A stretch of DNA of 37,541 bases from Candidatus Rokuibacteriota bacterium (GTDB lineage: Bacteria > Methylomirabilota > Methylomirabilia > Rokubacteriales > CSP1-6), in contig QHSL01000010.1 of NCBI GenBank assembly GCA_003220435.1, positions 1 through 37,541 of the forward strand, given 5' to 3'. The stretch's first letter is position 1, and the number at the start of each line of letters is the position of its first letter. This document shows positions 7,409-16,119 of this stretch, in pieces. The translations under genes were made by a program, and so were the position numbers. The notes under the pieces are model-generated. The model worked only from the letters and a program-made list of their open reading frames with translations, had not been told where the DNA came from and made no database searches.

Positions 7409-8771
7409 CCGTGCCGACCCTCGTTGGAAACATGGAGAGTGAACGATAGACGCCCCCATGGATGAACGTGCTGAGAAAGGCGTCGTTGTCGATACCGAAG
7501 GCCTGCCGGAACGTCAGCCGCAACCAGTCGGCGTCGCAGCCGGACTCCAGCAGAACCGGGAGAATGCCGGTAATGTCGCGGGACGTCCCGATCTGCGCTC
7601 GCACCTTGGTTCGGGCGAATATCCAGTCGGGCAGCAGATCGCCGGCGATGGCCCGGGCCAGGTTCTGCTTCGAGTCCTCGTGCGAGACAAGGCGGATCGG
7701 CAGTTCCAGCAACACATCGGCGAGCAGGCCGTAGGGCTGGATAATGTCGAGCCCGTGTCGCCCGAAGACTCCGACCTCGCGATCGCCGGCATTGAGACCA
7801 CGGATCAATGCCCGCCGCAGAGCTCCTTGATCGACCTTGGGCAACGAGTAGTACTCTCGCCCCCGATAGACGACGGGGGAATAGTCGGCGACGAACTCAT
7901 TCATCAAGTCGCCGGTCAGAACCAGTGCCGGGGTGTCATCCCCTGCTCGCGCCAGATCGTCCGCCATGGCGCGACCCAGCAGCTCGTTGACGATGGCGCA
8001 GTGGACGTTGAAGTCGCGCCAGTCCTGCCCGTAGACGAGGGCGTCGTGGACCGCGTCCAGCACGTCACGCCTGGAGGCGGTCACCAGGCGTACCGGAATG
8101 TTCAGGTCCCGCGCTAACCGACGCGCGCTGGTCGCGTCTTCGCTGACCTCGTCGCCATTCTGGCTGAAACAGTAGGTATACGCCGTGAGGTCGCGAAAAT
8201 GCCGGGTGGCCAGCGCCGCGATCAGACCGCTGTCCTGGCCACCCGACAGGCACAGAAGGATCCTTCGGGAGTGGAACTGATTCGCCAGCCTGGCAAACCA
8301 CGCTTCCAAGTGCCCCCGGATCGCGGCGGCCTCCTTGTCCAGGGAGCAATCCCCACGGGCGTCGCCGGTCTGCGCCGTGAAGTACCGAGACGACGCAAAG
8401 GTCCGACGGTGGAGGTCGATCTCCACACGGTGACCGGCCGGGACCGAGTAGATGACCTCACACGGAACGCCTCGTCTGACGAGGTCGATGAGGTAGTTGG
8501 CGATGGAGACCCGCCCGGAGTGGTGGACCGCGAAGAAGAGCTTGTTGATGCCCAGGGGATCGCGCACGAGCGTGACTCGGTTGTCGGCGACCTCCGCCAG
8601 AGCGAACTGCCCGCGCAGGAGCTTCAGCGGCAGGACCCCTGCCGGTCCAGGCTCGAGCTGCAAGGACGGCCGAAAGGCGTCGCCCGCCCAATAGAAGTTC
8701 CGGATCCGCAGCGAGGACTCGAGGCCGAGGCCCTCCATCGTCCACGCGGATCCGGTCTGCCCACGGATCAT
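7389..8771 (-). CDS. Asparagine synthase-like amidotransferase / beta-lactam-synthetase-like enzyme, no glutaminase cysteine
   Basis: 460 aa. The start is ATG at 8771, overlapping the aminotransferase stop as ATGA; a second ATG lies 11 codons in. The C-terminal synthetase domain has the ATP-pyrophosphatase loop CLSGGQDSGLIAAL (SGGxDS at 176-181). The N-terminal part retains late pieces of the class II glutaminase fold (VTLVRDPLGINKLFF, VPAGHRVEIDL), but the protein does not begin with Met-Cys and no catalytic N-terminal cysteine is present. Known relatives without the cysteine (beta-lactam synthetase, carbapenam synthetase) adenylate a carboxylate and form an amide without glutamine. Inference: this enzyme forms an amide bond on the carrier-bound or free intermediate rather than releasing ammonia from glutamine. 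Confidence 0.8.
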   Translation of the reverse strand: MIRGQTGSAWTMEGLGLESSLRIRNFYWAGDAFRPSLQLEPGPAGVLPLKLLRGQFALAEVADNRVTLVRDPLGINKLFFAVHHSGRVSIANYLIDLVRRGVPCEVIYSVPAGHRVEIDLHRRTFASSRYFTAQTGDARGDCSLDKEAAAIRGHLEAWFARLANQFHSRRILLCLSGGQDSGLIAALATRHFRDLTAYTYCFSQNGDEVSEDATSARRLARDLNIPVRLVTASRRDVLDAVHDALVYGQDWRDFNVHCAIVNELLGRAMADDLARAGDDTPALVLTGDLMNEFVADYSPVVYRGREYYSLPKVDQGALRRALIRGLNAGDREVGVFGRHGLDIIQPYGLLADVLLELPIRLVSHEDSKQNLARAIAGDLLPDWIFARTKVRAQIGTSRDITGILPVLLESGCDADWLRLTFRQAFGIDNDAFLSTFIHGGVYRSLSMFPTRVGTDGFLAH

Positions 8772-9958
8772 GCGTTGAGGACCTCTCGTTCCCTTACGGC
8801 TAACGCCCGCTCGAAGACCGGCAAGGCCGCGAGCAATGATTCCGATCGCGCTGTAACCGACACCCGAAAATATCCTTGCTCGTGAAAGAGCGCGGAGGGG
8901 AGGACCAGCACCCCGTGCGCGGCGAGCCGTTCGGCAAATTTGACATCGTCCGCGATGGGCGCCTTCACGTACACGAAAAACGTCGCGCCGGCATCGCATA
9001 CCTCGTAGCCGAATGCCTTCAGCTTGCCGCGCACCGCCTCCTGGCGGTCGGCGATCACCGCCAGAGGTGGCCGATAGTCCAGGAGCCGGCAGACCGCCCG
9101 CTGCATCAGGGTTGTGGGCGTGCAAAATCCCGTGACCCTCGTGCAGCGCTCCAGCTGGCGTCTCAGCGCCTCCCGCTCCGGCATCCGAGGCGAGACGGCC
9201 ACGTAGCCGATGCGTTGCCCCTGCAGGAAGAGCGCCTTGCCGAACGAGTAGACGGTGAGGCTGCGATCGTAGCTCGACAGAGGGCTGTGGAACTCCTGCA
9301 GACTCCAGATCAAGTGTCGATGAACCTCGTCACTGATCAGGTAAACGGGCGCGCCGAACAGCTTCTCCGCCGAGGTGAGCAGCGCCGCCAGCTCCTGGAT
9401 CTCTTCGCGCGAGTACACGACGCCGGTCGGGCAGCCGGGGTGACTGAACACGATGCCCCGGGTCCGGTTGTTCACGGCCCGGCCGATGGCCGACAGATCG
9501 AAGTGCTTGTCATCCCGGCTCCCCACGAAGCGGATCGAAACGCCGAGATTCCGGAGGTAGAGCGGGTAGTCGAGCCAGCACGGCGTCACGACGATGACCT
9601 CATCCGCTGGCCCGAACAGGGTTCGGAAGGCGACGTTGAGCGCGGCCATCGCCCCCGGGGTCATGATGACGTCGCCGAACGTGAACGGCAGGCCGTATTC
9701 CTGGCTCAGCTTCGAAGCGATCAGCCGTCGCGTCATGGTCCGGCCGCCGAACGGCGTGTACTGGAAGCCGAGCTCCTTCTCTTCGTCGATGGCCAGCCGC
9801 AACGCGCGCCGGACCTCGTCGTCGGGCCCATCGGCGGGATTCGCGTAGGAGAGATCGATGAGACCCCGGCCGAATCGACGCCGTGTCGCAGCGCACACTT
9901 CGTCGAATCGCTCCTGAGGCCCGAGCAGGGCCTCAAGATCGCTGATGGTGTTCTTCAT
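8768..9958 (-). CDS. PLP-dependent class I/II aminotransferase
   Basis: 396 aa from ATG at 9958 (a GTG at 9964 is also in frame); the 5' end overlaps the ligase gene by 26 bp. Fold-type I landmarks are in order: GFQYTPFGGRTMTRRLIA, HPGCPTGVVYS (the family's NP.NPTG site with changed residues), SDEVHRHL with the pyridine-binding Asp210, and the Schiff-base lysine in SFGKALFLQGQRIGY (K241). The family transfers an amino group from an amino acid to a keto acid or aldehyde. The His-Pro-Gly-Cys replacement of the usual Asn-Pro region suggests a non-standard substrate. Context points to production or removal of an amino group on the compound activated by the adjacent ligase. Confidence 0.88.
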   Translation of the reverse strand: MKNTISDLEALLGPQERFDEVCAATRRRFGRGLIDLSYANPADGPDDEVRRALRLAIDEEKELGFQYTPFGGRTMTRRLIASKLSQEYGLPFTFGDVIMTPGAMAALNVAFRTLFGPADEVIVVTPCWLDYPLYLRNLGVSIRFVGSRDDKHFDLSAIGRAVNNRTRGIVFSHPGCPTGVVYSREEIQELAALLTSAEKLFGAPVYLISDEVHRHLIWSLQEFHSPLSSYDRSLTVYSFGKALFLQGQRIGYVAVSPRMPEREALRRQLERCTRVTGFCTPTTLMQRAVCRLLDYRPPLAVIADRQEAVRGKLKAFGYEVCDAGATFFVYVKAPIADDVKFAERLAAHGVLVLPSALFHEQGYFRVSVTARSESLLAALPVFERALAVREREVLNA

Positions 9959-11465
9959 AGGCACGCTTGATCCGGACCCGATCGGGCTTGCCCGAGGTCG
10001 TCTGGGGAAATGCCTCGAGCCGCCAGATGTCTCGGGGCCTCAGATATTGCGGCATTTCACGCTTACAGAACTCGGCCAGCCGCTCCTCCGAAAAGGTGGC
10101 GGGGTCCTTCGGCGCTACCGCGATCACGATGTCCTGCTCGACCTCGTTCACGCTGACCGCGAAGGCCACCACGTTCGCGACCAGATCCGACTCGAACACC
10201 CAGTGCTCGACCTCGTCGGGGCTCACGCGAAACCCCTGGGCCTTGATCAGCTGGTCCCGGCGACCGACGAAGTAGAGATAGCCCTCGGCATCCCGCTTGA
10301 CCAGATCCCCCGAAAAGACCACCGTTTCGACGCGACCTCCTCCAGCCGCCGGCAGCGGGTGCGGTCGGAACGCTTTGGCCGTGCTCTCCGGGTCGCGCCA
10401 GTAGCCCATCGCCACGGTCGCCCCGCGGTGAACGAGCTCACCGGTCTCGCCCGCGCCGCAGAGTCGCCCCTCGTCATTCACCACGAGGATCTCGACGTTC
10501 GGGATCGCCTTGCCCATCGAGGTCGGTCGCCCGTCCACCTGGTCTGGCGGCAGGTAGGTCGATCGGAAGGCCTCCGTCAAGCCGTACATGAGGTAGACGC
10601 TCACGTGGGGATGCGTGCCGCGGATCCGGCGCACCACGGGTTCCGGCAGCCGGCCCCCGGTGTTCGTGATGTAACGCAGATGGGGAAACGCAAGACGGGT
10701 GAAGGGCGAGCGGTCCTCCGTCAGCTGGAGCCAGAGCGTGGGAACTCCCGCCATTCCCGTGACTTTCTCCCGGCGAAGCGTGTTGCAAACGTCTGGCGGG
10801 AACGTCGAGCGTTGGATCACGAGGGTCCCTCCCACCAGGAGGGCCCCGAGCAGTTGATTGAGGCCGTAGTCAAAGCTGAACGGGAGCAGGCTGATCAGGA
10901 CGTCCCGCTCTGAAAGCCCGAGATAATCCGCCACGATCTGGGCGCCCGCGACGAGGTTGGCGTGACTGACCATCACGCCCTTCGGGAGCCCGGTGGACCC
11001 CGAGGTGTAGATGATCAGCGCCAGATCGGCGCCGATCGTGGATGGGGGCGAGCCCACGGTGGCCAGAGCTTTGGTTTCGTCCACGCAAATGATCCGGGCC
11101 CTGTCGATCGCGGGATCCGGGACGTACAGCATTTGCCGGCTGTCGGTGAGGAGCAGAGACGCCTGGCTGTGCTCCAGGATGTAGTTCACCTGCCGGGGGC
11201 GCAGCGCCTCGTTGACGATGACCGCGACGCCGCCGGCAAAGTATGTTGCGAAGAGCGCGATCACAGCCTCGACGGACCGGCGCAAGAAGATCGCGACGCG
11301 GTCACCCCGGGTCAACCCCGCCTCTTGCAACAGACTCGCGTACCCGAGCGACTGCTCGAGGAGCTCGGCGTAGGTCATGCGCCGTTGGCCGTCGACGACA
11401 GCCGGCTTTTCCGCCACGCTGCCGCCGTGGTGTCGTTTCAGGATGTCAGCGACGGTGTACACCAT
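9933..11465 (-). CDS. AMP-forming acyl-CoA/acyl-carrier ligase (ANL superfamily)
   Basis: 510 aa from ATG at 11465. Core motifs: P-loop LIIYTSGSTGLPKGVM (~150-165), LPFSFDYGLNQLLGA, YGLTEAFRSTYLP, VFSGDLVKRDAEGYLYFVGR with the hinge aspartate region, and the C-terminal lysine in TTSGKPDRVRIK. Length is complete for the ANL family. The FSFDYGLNQL segment recalls the acyl-CoA ligases linked to exosortase/EPS loci, but this is memory of a family pattern, not a search result. Role: adenylate an acid and load it on CoA or on carrier protein 2. It precedes the aminotransferase and amidotransferase and overlaps the former. Confidence 0.85.
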   Translation of the reverse strand: MVYTVADILKRHHGGSVAEKPAVVDGQRRMTYAELLEQSLGYASLLQEAGLTRGDRVAIFLRRSVEAVIALFATYFAGGVAVIVNEALRPRQVNYILEHSQASLLLTDSRQMLYVPDPAIDRARIICVDETKALATVGSPPSTIGADLALIIYTSGSTGLPKGVMVSHANLVAGAQIVADYLGLSERDVLISLLPFSFDYGLNQLLGALLVGGTLVIQRSTFPPDVCNTLRREKVTGMAGVPTLWLQLTEDRSPFTRLAFPHLRYITNTGGRLPEPVVRRIRGTHPHVSVYLMYGLTEAFRSTYLPPDQVDGRPTSMGKAIPNVEILVVNDEGRLCGAGETGELVHRGATVAMGYWRDPESTAKAFRPHPLPAAGGGRVETVVFSGDLVKRDAEGYLYFVGRRDQLIKAQGFRVSPDEVEHWVFESDLVANVVAFAVSVNEVEQDIVIAVAPKDPATFSEERLAEFCKREMPQYLRPRDIWRLEAFPQTTSGKPDRVRIKRAYEEHHQRS

Positions 11466-11498
11466 TCGTTCGGTTCGGTTGGTCTCGGTCTTCGACAG

Positions 11499-12716
11499 CT
11501 AGCGATGCGCGGATTGGATGTCGACGGAGGCCAGCTGCGCCAGCACGGGACTGGGAGAAAATCGAGGACCGTGCTGCCGCGCCCAGCTCGCCAACTGCCC
11601 GACGATCTTGTCGCTGCCGACACGACGGGCGTACTCCAGCGGTCCACCCTGCGGCTGCGGCCACCCAAGGCCCAGGACCGCACCGAGATTTGCATCCTCG
11701 GGCGAGGAAACAATTCCCTCGGCGAGGCAGTGACCGATCTCGTTGATCATCTGCCAGATGGGACGGGTGGAGACCTCCGTCGGGCCGGAAATCCCGTTCG
11801 GGCTCGATCCGATCAAGGGGTAGACCCGGGCGTCGACCGCGCGGCCTTCAGGGTCGAGGTAGAAGCCCTTCGCTCCGTCGCGGTGGCTGCGCCCATAGCC
11901 CAGATGACCCGCGTCCAGGACCGGCCACAGGCGTTGGATAGATTCGACGCGTTCCCCGAGATGTTCGGAGATCGAGTCATACACGCCCCGGAGGATCTCG
12001 ATCCCGACCGCGTCCATCAGGCGAAACGGGCCCATGGGCCAGCCGAAGGCGCGCATCGCGCCGTCCACCGCCTCGATGGAGGCCCCCTCGCTCACCAGGG
12101 CGATCGCCTCGTTGAGGTACACCAGCAGGACCCTCGTCGTGAAGAAGCCGGGCCTGTCTCGCACGAGGAGCGGCACCTTGCCCTGCCAGGACGCCATCGC
12201 GAGCGTCCGTTGCAGCGCGCGCGCGCTCGTCACCTCGGAGGGGGCGATCTCGACGAGCCGATAGCGGTGGGCGGGCCAGAAGTAGTGGGTGCCGATGACG
12301 CGGTCGGGCCGGCGGGCGGCCGCGGCAATCCGCGTGATCGGGATCGACGACGTATTGCTGGTGATGAGGCAATCGGGCGAGACGAACCGTTCGATGGCGG
12401 CGAGCACCTCTTGTTTCGTCCGGACGTCTTCGGCTACAGACTCGACGACACATTCCACCCCGTCAAGGTCCGCGTAGCTTGGGGTGAGATGAATGTTGTG
12501 CAATCGGGCTTCGGCCTCGGCCGCGCAGATGCGCCCGCGCTCGACATCCGACGTATAACTGAGCGAAAGCATATCCGCGGCACGCCGGACACCTCCCGGG
12601 CGCGGTGCGACGACGACGACCGTGGCATCGAGATCCGAGAGCAGCCGCGCGATGCCCGATCCGACGGTGCCGGCCCCGACGACTCCAAACCGGCGGGCAT
12701 GGCCCCTATCGGTCAT
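11499..12716 (-). CDS. 3-hydroxyacyl-CoA dehydrogenase family protein
   Basis: 405 aa from ATG at 12716, overlapping the ketoacyl synthase stop by 11 bp. The NAD-binding motif is FGVVGAGTVGSGIARLL (~9-25). Catalytic-region motifs are SNTSSIPIT, GTHYFWPAHRYRLVEI (the family's GMHFFNPVH with the active His) and RDRPGFFTTRVL before the C-terminal helical domains (AIDGAMRAFGWPMGP-type segment, NEIGHCLAEGIV). Family members oxidise or reduce the 3-hydroxy/3-oxo position of acyl thioesters. Here it probably reduces the beta-keto product of the KAS III next door, giving a 3-hydroxyacyl group; direction is inferred. It has two 3HCDH C-terminal repeats, as in full-length FadB-type or PaaH-type enzymes. 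Confidence 0.9.
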   Translation of the reverse strand: MTDRGHARRFGVVGAGTVGSGIARLLSDLDATVVVVAPRPGGVRRAADMLSLSYTSDVERGRICAAEAEARLHNIHLTPSYADLDGVECVVESVAEDVRTKQEVLAAIERFVSPDCLITSNTSSIPITRIAAAARRPDRVIGTHYFWPAHRYRLVEIAPSEVTSARALQRTLAMASWQGKVPLLVRDRPGFFTTRVLLVYLNEAIALVSEGASIEAVDGAMRAFGWPMGPFRLMDAVGIEILRGVYDSISEHLGERVESIQRLWPVLDAGHLGYGRSHRDGAKGFYLDPEGRAVDARVYPLIGSSPNGISGPTEVSTRPIWQMINEIGHCLAEGIVSSPEDANLGAVLGLGWPQPQGGPLEYARRVGSDKIVGQLASWARQHGPRFSPSPVLAQLASVDIQSAHR

Positions 12717-13737
12717 GCCACCCGTTTCCCTTGTAGTCGTACCACCGGTACGTCACGGCACCCCAGGCCATGCCCGCCCCGACGGTGGGCATGACGAGCC
12801 AGTCACCGTCGCGGAACTTTCCTTGCTCCAGCGCGACCGGAATCGAGGCGGCAGCGATGTTGCCGGTGTGCGGGTACGTCATGACGAACTTTTCGATGTC
12901 GAGGCCGAGGCGCTGAGCGATAGCGCGCAAGATGCCGGCCGATGCCTGGTGGGGGACCACCCACGCGATGTCGTCGAGCGTCAGGCCCGAGCGCTTCAGC
13001 GCCTCCGACGTACAGAATGCGGCGCGATCAACCGCCCAGGTATTGATCTCGGCGAACATGAGGTGCAGGTAGTGGAGACCTTGATCGAGCATCTCCTGAT
13101 CGAACGGCCTCTTGCCGCCGCCGCCCGGGACACGGACATAGTGGCCCAGGTGCCCGTCCGATCCGGTGACGAAGGCTCGAACGCCGTAACCCGTGTCCGT
13201 TGGCTGACGGTGAAGCACCACGGCGCCGGCGCCGTCACCGAACACCGTGAGCGGCATGAATTTCCGGGGATCACACAGCCGGGACAGCGTGTCGGCGCAA
13301 ACCACGAGAGCGGTTTCATAGCGGTGCGCGTCGAGAAGGCCGCAGGCGACGAGCAGGCTGTCCAGGAATCCGGTGCAGGCGGAGTCGAGCTGGATGACCT
13401 TGGCCGTCGCGCCAAGATTCGTTTGCACCATCATCGCGGCTTGCGGCAGGCGGCAATCGTTGGTGATGGTGGCCATGACGATGACGTCGACGTCTCCGGG
13501 GTCCAGTCCCGCATCGCCGAGGGCCCGTCGGGCCGCCACCGTCGCCATGTCCGACGTGCACTCATCGGGGCGAGCCCAGTGACGTGACACGGCGCCATGC
13601 CGGGACCGCGCCCACTCGTCGAGGCTCACACCTCCCACCCGGGCACGGTCGTAGTCCACGTCCATCGCTTCGAGATCATCGTTGGTCACGATGCGCTCGG
13701 GCAGATAGCTTCCGATGCCCACAATGATGTTGCTCAT
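12706..13737 (-). CDS. Beta-ketoacyl synthase III (FabH-like)
   Basis: 343 aa from ATG at 13737, with a strong Shine-Dalgarno (AGAAGGAG, eight bases upstream) that fixes the start. Thiolase-fold catalytic triad: Cys121 in LDSACTGFLDSL, His263 in VPHQASAGIL, Asn293 in HTGNIAAASIPVAL. KAS III enzymes condense an acyl-CoA starter with malonyl-ACP; some relatives instead transfer acyl groups to other acceptors. Adjacent ACP 1 (3 bp upstream) and the 3-hydroxyacyl-CoA dehydrogenase (overlapping) make a dedicated short-chain acyl-building set. This is a second, pathway-specific copy rather than the housekeeping fabH, since no fab genes surround it. Confidence 0.93.
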   Translation of the reverse strand: MSNIIVGIGSYLPERIVTNDDLEAMDVDYDRARVGGVSLDEWARSRHGAVSRHWARPDECTSDMATVAARRALGDAGLDPGDVDVIVMATITNDCRLPQAAMMVQTNLGATAKVIQLDSACTGFLDSLLVACGLLDAHRYETALVVCADTLSRLCDPRKFMPLTVFGDGAGAVVLHRQPTDTGYGVRAFVTGSDGHLGHYVRVPGGGGKRPFDQEMLDQGLHYLHLMFAEINTWAVDRAAFCTSEALKRSGLTLDDIAWVVPHQASAGILRAIAQRLGLDIEKFVMTYPHTGNIAAASIPVALEQGKFRDGDWLVMPTVGAGMAWGAVTYRWYDYKGNGWHDR

Positions 13738-13740
13738 GCG

Positions 13741-14013
13741 TCAGCTCCTTCTCTCGGCGAGCTGCGTGGCACCACTGCCATTCAGGAGGAAGGCGGCGAT
13801 TCGTTCGACGGATCTGAAGTTGTCGATCTCCACCTGGTCGAGCGTGATCTTGACCCCGAACTCCTTCTCCAGGTAAAAGACCAGCTCCACGAAACCCAGC
13901 GAGTCCAGCACGCCGGTTTCCAACAGGTCCGTCTCCGGCGACGGGATCTCGAGGTGAAGACTTTTCAGGAACCAGTCGGCGATTCGTCGCTGGACAGCAC
14001 CCGGGTCGGACAT
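13741..14013 (-). CDS. Acyl carrier protein (ACP 1)
   Basis: 90 aa, ATG at 14013. Phosphopantetheine site LDSLGFVELVFYLEKEFG with Ser38; helix I RRIADWFLKSL, helix III NFRSVERIAAFL. It is a standard type II ACP and, unlike ACP 2, has no long tail. It lies between the GNAT gene (stop 14016) and the KAS III gene, so it is the likely partner of the KAS III and the source of acyl groups for the adjacent GNAT. A holo-ACP synthase is not in the window. Confidence 0.93.
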   Translation of the reverse strand: MSDPGAVQRRIADWFLKSLHLEIPSPETDLLETGVLDSLGFVELVFYLEKEFGVKITLDQVEIDNFRSVERIAAFLLNGSGATQLAERRS

Positions 14014-14015
14014 TC

Positions 14016-14528
14016 TCAGATTTCCTTGTGCTCGGACGCGAGGAGATCGAGCCACAGGCGGTCGTACGCACGGCCGTCGATGTAGTGACACTGGCGTTGC
14101 CGGCCGATGATCTTGAAGTTGAGACGCAGCGCGATTCCGACCGAGGGATTGGGGGGCTGCGTGTCGACGGCCCAGCTATTCACCGCATGGAGGCCGAGAT
14201 CGCGAAAGATCAGCGTGAGCATCTGGGCTGCCGCCCGGGTAGAGTACCCCCGGCCCCGAAAGCTCTTGTCGCCGGCGACGAACCAGAACCGCCCCGTCTT
14301 GAAGGTGCGATTCACAGAGTCGAGGCCCGCGACTCCGATCGGGGTGCCGTCATCGGAGGTCCACACGCGTAGGAAGTTCGTGTCGCGCTGGGTCATGATC
14401 TTGAGCCACTCCGGGCTGACGATCTGCTTGCCGTCGCCGAAGTCCAGCCACTGGTAGTTCTCTTTTTGGGCCAGCCAGCCCGCGACCAGATGCAGGAGCT
14501 CAGGACTGTCGATTGGCTTCAGCTGCAT
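14016..14528 (-). CDS. RimJ/RimL-like GNAT N-acyltransferase
   Basis: 170 aa from ATG at 14528, overlapping the adenylation gene by 29 bp. Residues ~65-85 (PIGVAGLDSVNRTFKTGRFWF) form strand 4. The acyl-CoA pyrophosphate-binding turn is seen at DKSFRGRGYSTRAAAQMLTL. A conserved asparagine region (HAVNSWAVDTQPPNPSVGIA) and a RLNFKIIGRQRQCHYIDGR tail follow. This pattern fits RimJ/RimL or PseH/FlmH-like N-acyltransferases, which acylate amino-sugars or protein N-termini. Position between the adenylation enzyme and ACP 1 suggests acylation of the amino group of the activated amino acid or an amino-sugar, with ACP or CoA as donor. Confidence 0.85.
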   Translation of the reverse strand: MQLKPIDSPELLHLVAGWLAQKENYQWLDFGDGKQIVSPEWLKIMTQRDTNFLRVWTSDDGTPIGVAGLDSVNRTFKTGRFWFVAGDKSFRGRGYSTRAAAQMLTLIFRDLGLHAVNSWAVDTQPPNPSVGIALRLNFKIIGRQRQCHYIDGRAYDRLWLDLLASEHKEI

Positions 14529-16119
14529 GGGCTTCGAACGCCTCCGTGAGCCGGCGCCGGTCGGTCTTGCCATTGGCGTTTTGGGGGAAGCTGTCGAACG
14601 CCATCCACCGCGTTGGCAGCATGTACGGCGGCAGCGCCCGGCTCAGCTCGCTCCGGAGGGCCGCCGGAGTCACCGGCGCGCCCGGCGCCGGGACATAGGC
14701 ACAGCAGATGGCGGTGCCTTCGAAGCCATCCGTCGTGATGGCGACGACGGCGCATTCTCGCAAACCGCCGGCCGCGTTGAGCGCCGCCTCGATTTCGCCG
14801 AGCTCGATCCGATAGCCCCGACTCTTGATCTGAGAGTCGGTGCGCCCGTGGAAGTGGACGAAGCCGTCGTGGTCGATCCTGGCAAGGTCGCCGGTCTTGT
14901 AGACGCGTCCCGATCCGCCCGCGCGGTACGGGTGCGGCCGGAACGCGTCCGCGGTCTTCGCGGGGTCTCTCCAGTACCCGGGGCTCAGCCCCACGCCGCC
15001 GATATACAGCTCCCCGATCTCGCCGGGGGCGACCGACTCCATCCGCTCGTCGAGCACGAGAAGCTCTTCGCCGTCACAGGCGAGGCCGATCGGGATCGGC
15101 GCCTGGGGATCGTCCGGGCATCGGGGAACCGTATAGTAGCTGCTCGCGATGGTCGTCTCGGTTGGGCCGTAGAGGTTCGTGAATCTCACGTGGGGCAGGC
15201 GCTCCATCCAGTACATCAGCGCCGGCGTGGGCAGGACCTCGCCACACCAGAGGACACGCCTCAGGGCCGGGAAGTCGTCGAACTTGACGACATCGAACTT
15301 CGCCATGTAGTTCAGGGCGGCGGGCACCGAGAACCATTGCGTCAGCTCCGCCGTCCGGATGAGCTCGGCGAGCTTGTTCGGGAGAAGGTTGAGCTCGGAG
15401 GGCACGAGGTGCAGCTGCCCGCCCACCGCGAAGGTCCCGAAGATATCGAAGATGGACAAGTCGAAATTGAGCGGAGGATGCCCCGACACGCGGTCGGACG
15501 AGTCCATTCCAAAGTACGTCGTCGCCCACTCGACGAACTTGATCACGTTGGCGTGCGTGATGACGACGCCTTTGGGAGTGCCCGTCGACCCGGAGGTAAA
15601 GAGGATATGCGCCGGGTCATCCCTCGTATTGTCGTGGTCCAGGCGACCGGCGGAATACCCCTGAAGGTCGTCCGCCGTGAAGTCGACCTGATCGGTGTTC
15701 GCCGCGCTCCAGGGCCCGGCGTCCATCCATCCGACAGATATCGGGGCTCGCAACTGGTGGTCGGCCAGGACGTCGCGCAGCAGGCACGCCGTCGGCGTCG
15801 CCGCCAGGATCCATCGGTTTTCACAGGACGCGAGGATTTTCGCGAGCCGGCTCGGAGGACTGGCGGAATCGAGGGGTACGTAGGTACAGTCCGCCTTGTA
15901 GATTCCGAGCACGCTCACAATGGCGGCCGGCGATTTCGGTACCAGCAGGGCGACCCGGTCGCCGCGATTGCACCCGCGGTCCCGGAGGAGTCTCGCGAGC
16001 TGGTTCGACCGTGCCTCCAGCTCCGCGTACGTCACGGTCTCGTCGACTCCGACGACGGCGACGCTCTCGGCGCGTCGGGCTGCCTGTGCGCTTACCCAGT
16101 CTTGGAGTAGCTCGGGCAC
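14500..16119 (-). CDS. Stand-alone amino-acid adenylation enzyme (NRPS A-domain type)
   Basis: 539 aa. No ATG precedes the conserved start of the domain; GTG at 16119 (VPELLQDWVSAQA), 28 bp inside the end of the monooxygenase gene, is the best start. NRPS core motifs are ordered: A2 YKADCTYVPLD, A3 ILFTSGSTGTPKGV (~172-185), A4 PLNFDLSIFDIFG, A5 NLYGPTETTI, A7 YKTGDLARIDHDGFVHFHGR, A8 KSRGYRIELGEIEAAL, A10 FPQNANGKTDRR with the catalytic lysine. The aspartate of the A4 FDxS motif, which binds the substrate alpha-amino group, is kept, so an alpha-amino acid is the likely substrate. It lacks condensation, carrier and thioesterase domains, so it must load a separate carrier such as ACP 1 or ACP 2. 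Confidence 0.92.
   Translation of the reverse strand: MPELLQDWVSAQAARRAESVAVVGVDETVTYAELEARSNQLARLLRDRGCNRGDRVALLVPKSPAAIVSVLGIYKADCTYVPLDSASPPSRLAKILASCENRWILAATPTACLLRDVLADHQLRAPISVGWMDAGPWSAANTDQVDFTADDLQGYSAGRLDHDNTRDDPAHILFTSGSTGTPKGVVITHANVIKFVEWATTYFGMDSSDRVSGHPPLNFDLSIFDIFGTFAVGGQLHLVPSELNLLPNKLAELIRTAELTQWFSVPAALNYMAKFDVVKFDDFPALRRVLWCGEVLPTPALMYWMERLPHVRFTNLYGPTETTIASSYYTVPRCPDDPQAPIPIGLACDGEELLVLDERMESVAPGEIGELYIGGVGLSPGYWRDPAKTADAFRPHPYRAGGSGRVYKTGDLARIDHDGFVHFHGRTDSQIKSRGYRIELGEIEAALNAAGGLRECAVVAITTDGFEGTAICCAYVPAPGAPVTPAALRSELSRALPPYMLPTRWMAFDSFPQNANGKTDRRRLTEAFEAHAAEANRQS

Noticed and set aside
10962-12794. Plus-strand open frame of 610 codons opposite the ligase and dehydrogenase genes
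   Set aside because: Composition is Asp/Arg/Gly/His-rich without hydrophobic cores; the minus strand carries complete ANL and 3HCDH motifs.
14527-16110. Plus-strand open frame of 527 codons opposite the adenylation gene
   Set aside because: Shadow of the minus-strand A-domain, whose core motifs A2 to A10 are intact.
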